A stretch of 60,000 nucleotides of DNA from Nematostella vectensis (taxonomy: Eukaryota; Cnidaria; Anthozoa; Actiniaria; Edwardsiidae): NCBI RefSeq assembly GCF_932526225.1, contig NC_064047.1, forward strand, positions 9,043,994 to 9,103,993, in the 5' to 3' direction. Below are positions 52,168 through 60,000 of this stretch, piece by piece. Position numbers and translations under genes: made by a program. Position 1 is the stretch's first letter. Every line of letters starts with the position of its first letter. The notes under the pieces were generated by a model. That model had not been told where the DNA came from, searched no databases, and was given only the letters and a program-made list of their open reading frames with translations.

Positions 52168-55100
52168 GTAAGGAAATTGGCATTTTCACGCCCACGCCCA
52201 CTCAATCTCATCCCACTCACATATGTAGGTACAGAAAAACAGGTTTTCGTCAAATATAACGGCAGCTATCATTCATTCCTGTGAGTCTACAGATTCAACT
52301 ACAGATTACTGGTTGGGACAGGAAATGCCAAAAACATTGATTTACGAGGACAAAATTTGAAGGAATGGTACTAATCTAAACAAAGTACTTTCTTGGGTAG
52401 CATGATGGTGATGACTATCATAATCATTATTATCATTATTTTTTTTATTTCATTATTACTAATACTATAACTAATCAACATCATTAATTTTTATTTTGTT
52501 TACTATTATTATTATATTGTTGTTATTATTAATATTACTATTGTTGTTGTTGTATTTTTGGATTCTGCTATCTTTTAGGGGTAAGAATTGATGTTGACCC
52601 CACCCAAAGTTTCCATCCCTTATGCATGTATCATTGTAAAGCCTGAGTGGGGGGTTGGGGGTGGCAGATGTCGGGCGTTTGAACACCTCTTGCGTCCCCC
52701 CCTGGGGAATTTGAATACGAAATTTGCCCCAGGGTCCGGACATTCGAAAATGCCTTTGCGGGAAACTGGGGCTGTTTGAATTTTGGCGCGGAGGACTGAG
52801 GCTGTTTAGATTTTTTTGCGTGGGCCCTGGGTTCAAAACTTTACAGTTCGAGAAGCATGGCTCTAGCCTCGGCTCTAGATTTCGGCTAGACTGTAGTGGC
52901 GAAAACGTTGTTCGACGTTGCGGAGTCAGAAAGTCAAACTTTCAAGGTAAATCGTATGATGGCTATAGCATTTTAACCTAAAAATCGATGTATCAAATGT
53001 GTTTTGGAGGCGTGTTTTGGAGGCGTGTTACTATTATTTGATCGATGCTTTTTCCCAGCACAGGCTTCGCAGTATAGCGAGTGTAATTGGCATCATTGAT
53101 AAAAATCATTCACTTTGTATTGCTGTACATCGTGTGTCAATTTTCTTGGTATTTTTCTTGTCCGCTTTAACAAAGCTTGATCGTTCGGTATCGGACTTCT
53201 CTCTCTCAGAAATCCGATCGACAAATTTATTACAAGAACAAATTTAATTTGTTCAGATTTGACATTTTTTTCCATTCCCAGGTAAGGAATTTTCCTGTCA
53301 TTCGAACTCGGTCCCGAGGTCGGGAATTCGATGAAAAAAATGCAAAAAAAAGCCAAATACCCCACATCTGCCCCCCCCCCCCCCCCCCCGTCTTTACATT
53401 GTCACATGCATTTGGAATTGATTTTGCTGACGATCTTCCCCTTCTGGAGGGGATTTCCCGTTCGGAGTCCCCTCCCCCCCAAACCTAGTGTCCCTTGCAG
53501 CCGTTCTGGGCTAGGCGGCCTTGATTCCCTTTTACAAAACAAACTGTTGGCCGCGCACGGTTGTCTCCGGCTGTTGCTCGGGAATGACCGGCATTGTGGA
53601 GATTTTGGGAATGTTGATCTTTTTCAATTGTAAAGCCGAATAGCAAAACTCAAACATGTTTTTTTTTACAATTAATTAGTTCGTGAATTCTGTTTTTTCT
53701 AGCTTTGTGTACAAGCAAATAAAATATAAATCTATGGCAATCTCTAATGCCGCTGTATCTCGGCCGAGCAGGCCTCGGTCTGTGGCCAAGTGTGTGGCGT
53801 TTTGTGTGTGGTTTGATAGCCTACAGTCAAATCAACAGACTCTGTCCGGCAAAACCAAATACTTAAAGAGCCCTTGTCAGCCACGCCTTTGTTATCGTTT
53901 TTATTGGAAGGCGCAAAACTTGGTACTTTGCAAAGATGACAAAATGGCGGCTGACAGCGGGTATCTTTTCTAAAAATGGCTTAATAAATTAAATAATGTC
54001 TTCGTTGACCTACACTTTAATATAAATGACAGTGTTGAAAAACGCAAGACTAGTTCCAGTACCGCGCGGTTAAACCAGCCTTTTCGTTTTGAAATGGCGG
54101 CATTTTACCGGCGAACTGTCACATTTTGGCGAATGATAAGAAAACTAGATCAAACCTAAGGCTAAAATTTTCTTTATGACCCTCATTATCAAACAAATCT
54201 GTTATCTTTTGTACAGTATGGTTTTAATGCTGTACAGTAAGTCAAAACAGCGACCGAAGTCAGCCTTTCGTACCTTTACTGGAATGATTCAACACTGAGA
54301 TTTTGTCTGTTTTTTTGCCAGAACACGCGCATGCGCATACGTTATTCAGCACTGTGTATGCAAATCCATTATAAGCGTTGTCAAGATTGTGTGGGAACAA
54401 CCCTGGGTTAAAGGAGGGGGGGGGGCGTTAATTTGAAATTAATATGTTATCTATAGTCTCCAGGTTATCCTGTTACGGACCGCTTTTTAGAAGCGATATT
54501 ATTTCGACCCTGTTTAAAGCGCTGATCAAAAACTAACGAATTTCAATTGTTAGTCATAATCGCGGAGACTATATAATCGGAGTTATAAGTTCTAATTAGA
54601 GAAAGACATTTAATGGAGTTTTAATACTGATTGCAGCTTGTGTACTTTTATTGAAGTATTCCTATGAATGGTAGCCTGGCTCTTTGCTATAATCATTAGT
54701 TTGTAGCTATTAATTTTGAGTCATTATTTAAATGTAACCTGTTGCTTAAAAGCAGGTGAAACCTCTTTTATGAACAGTGAGCATACTCTCTGAATAGTTA
54801 ATGTAGAAATTGTAAGCTTTATTTATTTTCTCCTACTATTTTACCGAAAGTTATCAGTAGACTTTACGAATGGGACAACTCAGCTCTATGCACAAAGCTA
54901 AAAAGAATAGCGACATTTCAGCTCAAATTATTCATGCTTTGTCTGTAATTCGTACGGTGGCTAGCTAGGAAGTCATAACAGACTTCGTGACTTTAAAAGC
55001 AAATTACTAAACTCGAGTAGAAAACAATCATTAAAAAGGGCAATAGGCGAGCTTTTTTATTACGAAAAAAGTTTTGGTGGTTATATTTTCTTTACGCATT

Positions 55101-56390
55101 TTAATAATTTTTGATCGATGATTTAGAATTTATCCCACTTAAGTTTGACATAATCGATATGAAAAAAATAATGGTATAATTAATTATGTCTACATTGCTA
55201 CCTTGCACTGTTTGGGTAAATTATACCCAATGTCGACCAAAGCAATCTCCTTGTTTCTTTGGTTCAGTTTACACCCATCGTAGTTTAAAAGTCTGTTTTG
55301 GTCGTTTCTGTACAGCACACGTGTGTGGCGAAATCTTCCTTTGTTTTTCTCATTTAGCGAATACTATTTATCGGATGAATGGTGCATTGTTAAGGGAGAA
55401 AATAAAGATGCATTCATTTTAATGATTTTGATTATGGAGGAAAAGACCGAAGGTCATCACAAAGCCAGAACAAATCCACAATTTATCAACCCAGTAACAG
55501 TAAAAAAACAAACACAGAGTAACAAAAGAATGACACTCGCTTGGCGTTTAACTTTTTTATTGATTTGTAAAGCTGCGAATGCGTTTGTTTTTATTTAAAT
55601 CTAACATGTAAAATGATAAATCCTAACTATAGCTAGCAAAGCTTAAAAAGAGAGTTTTTTTTAAGAATAATCTCTTTTTTAAAGCAGTAAAAACGATCAT
55701 ATAAATTCTATATAAATATTAATATTAGTTAGTGTCCTTTTTATACCGCTTTAAATGTGGCCATGATTTGTGAAGCTATTATAGTCCTAAAAGCATATGT
55801 TCCCGTTCCAAATTCTCAGATTCAAATTGAGAATGCAGTGTCGATGAACCACCGAGGTTCTATAAAAGGAAACCTTATGTATTCATAAAGAGTAAGTTTA
55901 TTTTTAGACTCGGCCAACAATTGATATTGTGCAACTTTTAATAGATGACCACATTACTAATTTTATGCTCGAAATACTCGCTTTCATAATCCCGCATGTT
56001 CTGAAAAAGCGAATAAATAGAAAATCGTAGTTTTTAGCTAATGATTTTATAGTTCGGATGCTGAATATCCCAAAGCAAATAATCTCTCTTTGTGAAAATA
56101 CTAGGGCTGCATTTGCATAAATGAAAGAAAGCCTTTGTGCCAGTCGACTTGTGTTTCTATGCAAATCCCCCTTTAACAAGATTCTCAAAATTTCATTCTT
56201 TAAATGATCGATTCAATCATATCCTTACGAGTAAAACAGCAATCAGAACTTCTGCGACCACGAGATAGAGTACTAAAACGATTAAAACGTTTTGCGGCTG
56301 ACTGAATACGACCATAGGATACCATCGTGACATCAACAATGAAAAATTCTATACGAAACTGCACAGTTGATATCCAGCGAAAACCTCTCT
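52168..56390. other. Spacer, no gene recognised
   Basis: Contains AT-rich trinucleotide sequence near 52400-52560 and poly-C near 53370. Open frames at 53683-53973 and 55186-55598 show no family features I can name. Fragments resembling conserved genes were not found. Confidence 0.45.
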
Positions 56391-57329
56391 CTAGCTAGAA
56401 GATAAAGATCTTAGTACCTCCATCGATACACGAGCTGTAGGTCTAGAAGCAGGATTCGGTTGCCACAACTGTTCAACTAAGTTTTCATAACGCTTTAAAC
56501 TCTCTTGTTCTGTTGACGGCACACACGGTCTCAAGTTATACGCGACGACTCCAAAAACCACAACATATAAATTTTCAGACCCGTAGGGCTGCTCTCGTGT
56601 TAATAACTGCCATAGGCATATCCCCATTGAGTACACATCGGCCTGTGTAGTAGGAGTTTCCCCTTTTAAGAGCTCTGGTGCGCGGTACGCGAATGTCCCG
56701 GTCAGGTAGGAATATGTTGGACTGACAGGTAGGTTCTCGTCACTGTCTCCAACTACCTGGCTGCAGCCAAAATCGCTCAATTTACAAAGGTCATGATCGT
56801 CTACTAAAATATTAGCCGGTTTTACATCTAAATGGGCAATCTCGCGCTCATGTATAAACTCCAACGCGCTACACAAATGACACGCGAATTTCAACCGACG
56901 CGATTCGTCAATAACTTCTTTTTCACAGTTGATGATCGTACGTAACGTCTTATTCCCCGCAAACTCCATTACTATTAATCTCCTTCCCAAAGGCAGCTCC
57001 CCACTTGTTGCTGCTAGAGTCCTAACAATGTTTGGGTGTCGAAAAGACATTATGGAAGTTTCTGCCTGGAAGCTTTGGAGAACTGCCCGGGGATTCTTTG
57101 AGTTGACGTGCAGTTTTTTAACTGCAACCTTTTTTCCTCTGTATTTACCCTCGAAAACACTCCCAAAGCCTCCACTGCCGAGTAACTTTCCTATGTTTAA
57201 CAACTTGGCCTCATCTTCTGCGAGGAGCTCGATTTCTTGAACAAAAGGTTTAGGCTGAGTGTTCTTTGTTTGCCTTGGTGCCTTTGATCGGCTGAGCTGC
57301 ACTGTACAGCTTGCTTTCCCTCGAAGCAT
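56391..57329 (-). CDS. MOS: MOS-type serine/threonine kinase, single exon
   Basis: Predicted cytosolic kinase that activates MAPK kinase and so the MAPK pathway in maturing oocytes. The ATG at 57327-57329 gives 312 residues; the in-frame codon at 57350 is GTG, and a TGA lies just upstream. Numbered from that GTG: glycine loop LGSGGFGSV (57-65), lysine in VAVK (78), helix C Glu (97), catalytic loop HLDVKPAN (173-180), DFG (193-195), APE (224-226). The HLDVKPANIL loop, LSDFGCS, YRAPELLKGE and VVAYNLRP strings are typical of MOS rather than RAF or MLK kinases. The length fits (vertebrate MOS about 345), as does the lack of introns. Cnidarians often carry several MOS copies, so paralogy is open. 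Confidence 0.9.
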   Translation of the reverse strand: MLRGKASCTVQLSRSKAPRQTKNTQPKPFVQEIELLAEDEAKLLNIGKLLGSGGFGSVFEGKYRGKKVAVKKLHVNSKNPRAVLQSFQAETSIMSFRHPNIVRTLAATSGELPLGRRLIVMEFAGNKTLRTIINCEKEVIDESRRLKFACHLCSALEFIHEREIAHLDVKPANILVDDHDLCKLSDFGCSQVVGDSDENLPVSPTYSYLTGTFAYRAPELLKGETPTTQADVYSMGICLWQLLTREQPYGSENLYVVVFGVVAYNLRPCVPSTEQESLKRYENLVEQLWQPNPASRPTARVSMEVLRSLSSS

Positions 57330-59649
57330 TTTACCTCTGTTAAATTCCACCCAGTAAGTTCAAATTATAGGTCTCCCTCGGCTTAGCGCCAAAGAAGGTT
57401 CTTAGCAGAGAGCATCGAAGGCTAGTTTCACCGTAACCCCTTGTACTTTTTCTTCGAAAGTCGCCAGCGACATCAAAAGAAATGAGAAACCAGTCAGGGC
57501 CCAGCTGATTTGAACTCACACCCGCTGGCCACAAGGACATGAAATTGACATTTAAACTCTCAGCCAATCAGCGCGCGGCACTCTATTGTTTAGTTCATGT
57601 CACCCGTAAGCGGACGCAATAGCGAGACCGAGTTCTTTTGCACGCTTTCAAAGCGTGGTTGATAAGGGCGCGTGCAAACGATTTCGCTATAAATATTCGT
57701 GAAAAGACCATCTCTATTCTACGCCCCAGCTTACGTTAACGCCCATTATGAGTGGGAAGGCATCAAAGTCTTTTAGCTGATGAATTAGGTCAGAATAATG
57801 GTTATTTGAATAATTGATTTAGTTGAGAAAAAGACCTGGGAGCTAGATTCTCACAGGAAGCGCGGCCGAGCGATTGATTACTTCATTGGACACGTCTAGA
57901 TAACTAATAACCGGCAGTGAGATTAAAGAAAACACATATGTTTGATTTATATCGCACGATTCGTGTTCGCTTTGCCTTTTGCTTACATTCATTGGTTTAT
58001 TTCAATACTTCAGAATAGTGAAAAACACCAGTTGAATGGCTTAATGAGCGACAGCTGCCATTCAGTGCCTTTTCTCTGCTTATCAATACGCATGGCGCTG
58101 CCGTTCTTCTCAAATTGTCGATATGTTGCCTAGAGTAGGGTAAGATCTTTTCCAAACTTTACGATATTCACCCGCACAAGAATTACCATACAACGATATT
58201 CACCCGCGCAAGAATATGCATAAAAGAGCTCGACCCCAACGGCTCATTACATTAAGCTACAGCCGAGGTCTCGTTATTGCGTGCTGTTTTTTGTCTTCTC
58301 CGAGGGTATTATTCTGAATAACTTCTTATTTGTGGCACATTTCCACTGCCAGAGGCAATCTGCTTTTTATCACCAGAAAAAGAGTAACACATTACGTTTT
58401 TTAAAATATTTTTTTAAGGTTCATAAAAAATCGATATTACAATTCATTAAAGGATTATTATACTTATCATTATCTTTGGAAGTTTTGGTAATCTTTTTTT
58501 ACTTAAAGTGCTCGTTTTCGTTATCATTTATCGTCTTCTAGGCTACTATTTGTCTTTATTATCAAGATGCCTCTGTATTAAAACTACTATATCTTCCCAA
58601 CGGTTGAATGTGATATTTTCTCTCAATGGTCGCACTTCATGGACAATAATAACAAGACGAAAGTTCGTTCATTCTGATTTGAACCCATATTTTCGAAATG
58701 GTAACCAATAGGAGAATGGTACCGAGGTATAATTATCCTAGTCAAAGCCTTAGAAGCGGTCCTGTGCCCCCTTCCCCCCTTCTCTAAATAGCTTTGCAAA
58801 TAATATAATTCCAGTCCGCAAAGCCAAGATGACGGCGTACCCTTCCTTCCCTAGAAAATACACGGTTGACATCCACGAACTTTAAATGCGATTAAGAGGG
58901 TAAGTGAGGAAACTGTGTGGAATGAAGTTTTTGCGACTGACTAATGCCACTGGTGGTTTGCGGGGGAGGGGGGGGGGGGATGCGGGTGGGTGGACCCTCG
59001 TCATTTTGGAAAAAATCGCTCCGACGCCCAGAAAAATTTTATGCCCGATTGGGACGTTTTTATTGTAGGATGGACTGAGACCCATAGTGATTCAGGCAGA
59101 TTTCGTTAGCTACTAAAATGAGCATCTCATTTGCATAGAGTTTTACAGAGTACGAAACCACGCGTCACGCAAATCGGTCAGCGGATGCGCTAGATGCGCT
59201 ACTAATGACACAACCCTATTTATCCGTTGCGGGAAATGTATTATATGTACTTGATATTTAACGCTGCAATTATTTAAGGATTTAGCTTTGTTTCTGGTTG
59301 CTAGTTCGTTATAAAATTCTTCTCCGCTGATTTATGTTAATGAAATAAACTAATTAGAGTATAGAAAACAATAAAAAGCTAAAGGGCCCCTAAGGAACAA
59401 AATTACGCAGTGATATAATTACCTTGGTTACCGCCTTCTAGCAACAAAAAGTTGACATTTGACATTGACCTTTGTTGAGAAGCACCACCATGCGAACTCT
59501 GGAGATTTTTTGTTGGGAGAAGAAGCTCAGTTCATTCATTTTTCCTTTATAGGGTTGCAAAATATGGGTTATTTTAGTTTAACATATTATAAGTAAGGGT
59601 TTAATACAGTACCGGAGGCAATTCGCCGTATTACAGCCTGAGGGCGTAT
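57330..59649. other. Flank upstream of MOS, no gene recognised
   Basis: AT-rich with a CAT-box-like and TATAAATA string near 57689 in plus orientation. No coding exon supported. The short frame at 57340-57567 (-) is upstream of and out of phase with the kinase start. Confidence 0.4.
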
Positions 59650-59751
59650 ATACCATTTCTATTGAGATGGATAGTGGCGAAATATCTACCGAGAGCCGAA
59701 AGCTCGAGGTAGATATTTTTAAGCCACTATCCGCCGAAATGGAAATGGTAT
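59650..59751. repeat. Long hairpin-forming inverted repeat
   Basis: Arms of about 44 bp: ATACCATTTC, then GGATAGTGGC and ATATCTACC on the left pair with the same strings inverted on the right. The loop is short (about 14 bases). Probably a small inverted-repeat element. Confidence 0.75.
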
Positions 59752-60000
59752 AATTATTTTAGCATATAAAATGAGCTTTAGAGCAATTTTCTTTTCGGAA
59801 ACACTTGCAAATCGGCTATTGCACCCGGCATTTTGCTTGATTTCGGGGCGCAGGAAAATATCCACCTCCTAGGTGTATATCAGGTATATTGCATTTTATC
59901 CAGAGTTTCTCGACCAATCAAATCGCTTGTTCTTACTAGATTCCATACTAACATGTTATATACCTAGTAAATAACAAAGGTCTTGGAAAAGGTAAACGAC

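Noticed and set aside
56929-57240. Plus-strand 103-codon frame
   Set aside because: Shadow on the opposite strand of the MOS kinase.
57330-57350. MOS starting at 57350
   Set aside because: That codon is GTG on the minus strand. The first ATG is at 57329, so the kinase start was moved there.

Overview
The window is eukaryotic nuclear DNA. Genes are split into many short exons with GT-AG introns, the DNA is AT-rich, and introns and spacers are full of minisatellites, trinucleotide tracts and short inverted-repeat transposons. The gene content (a GABA-B type class C receptor, a full-length DOP1/Dopey gene, an intronless MOS kinase and a broken EGF plus fibrinogen-like gene of a kind common in corals and anemones) fits a cnidarian, most likely an anthozoan such as a sea anemone. 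That assignment is inference from protein types, not from a search.

Layout: 1-6060 has no gene I can recognise, only repeats and nested small transposons. 6131-19395 (+) is a 14-exon GABA-B receptor of about 757 residues, with an extracellular Venus-flytrap domain, seven membrane helices and a short tail. 19396-21450 is the spacer between convergent 3' ends. 21451-49713 (-) is a complete DOP1 gene. I could phase 27 exons end to end (7371 bp, 2456 codons plus stop), close to the roughly 2,465 residues of human DOP1A; one intron uses a GC donor. A 5'-truncated Penelope-like element lies on the opposite strand in DOP1 intron 18. 51013-52167 (+) is a frameshifted EGF/fibrinogen-like remnant interrupted by a 31-bp minisatellite. 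56391-57329 (-) is a single-exon MOS kinase. The rest, to 60000, shows no recognisable gene.

The most unusual signal is where the minisatellites sit. In at least six introns of the two large genes the repeat unit contains the end of the upstream exon together with its splice donor, so the exon-intron junction itself has been copied 2 to about 55 times: GABA-B exons 11 and 13, and DOP1 exons 6, 7, 8 and 26. Several other arrays start within about 15-50 bases of a donor. One array (DOP1 exon 7, 66-bp unit) stays in frame, so choosing a later donor would insert 22-residue blocks. These genes do not work together in one pathway: DOP1 is a membrane-trafficking scaffold, the receptor is a neurotransmitter GPCR, and MOS is an oocyte meiosis kinase. 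What links the two large genes is the shared mode of repeat growth at their splice junctions.
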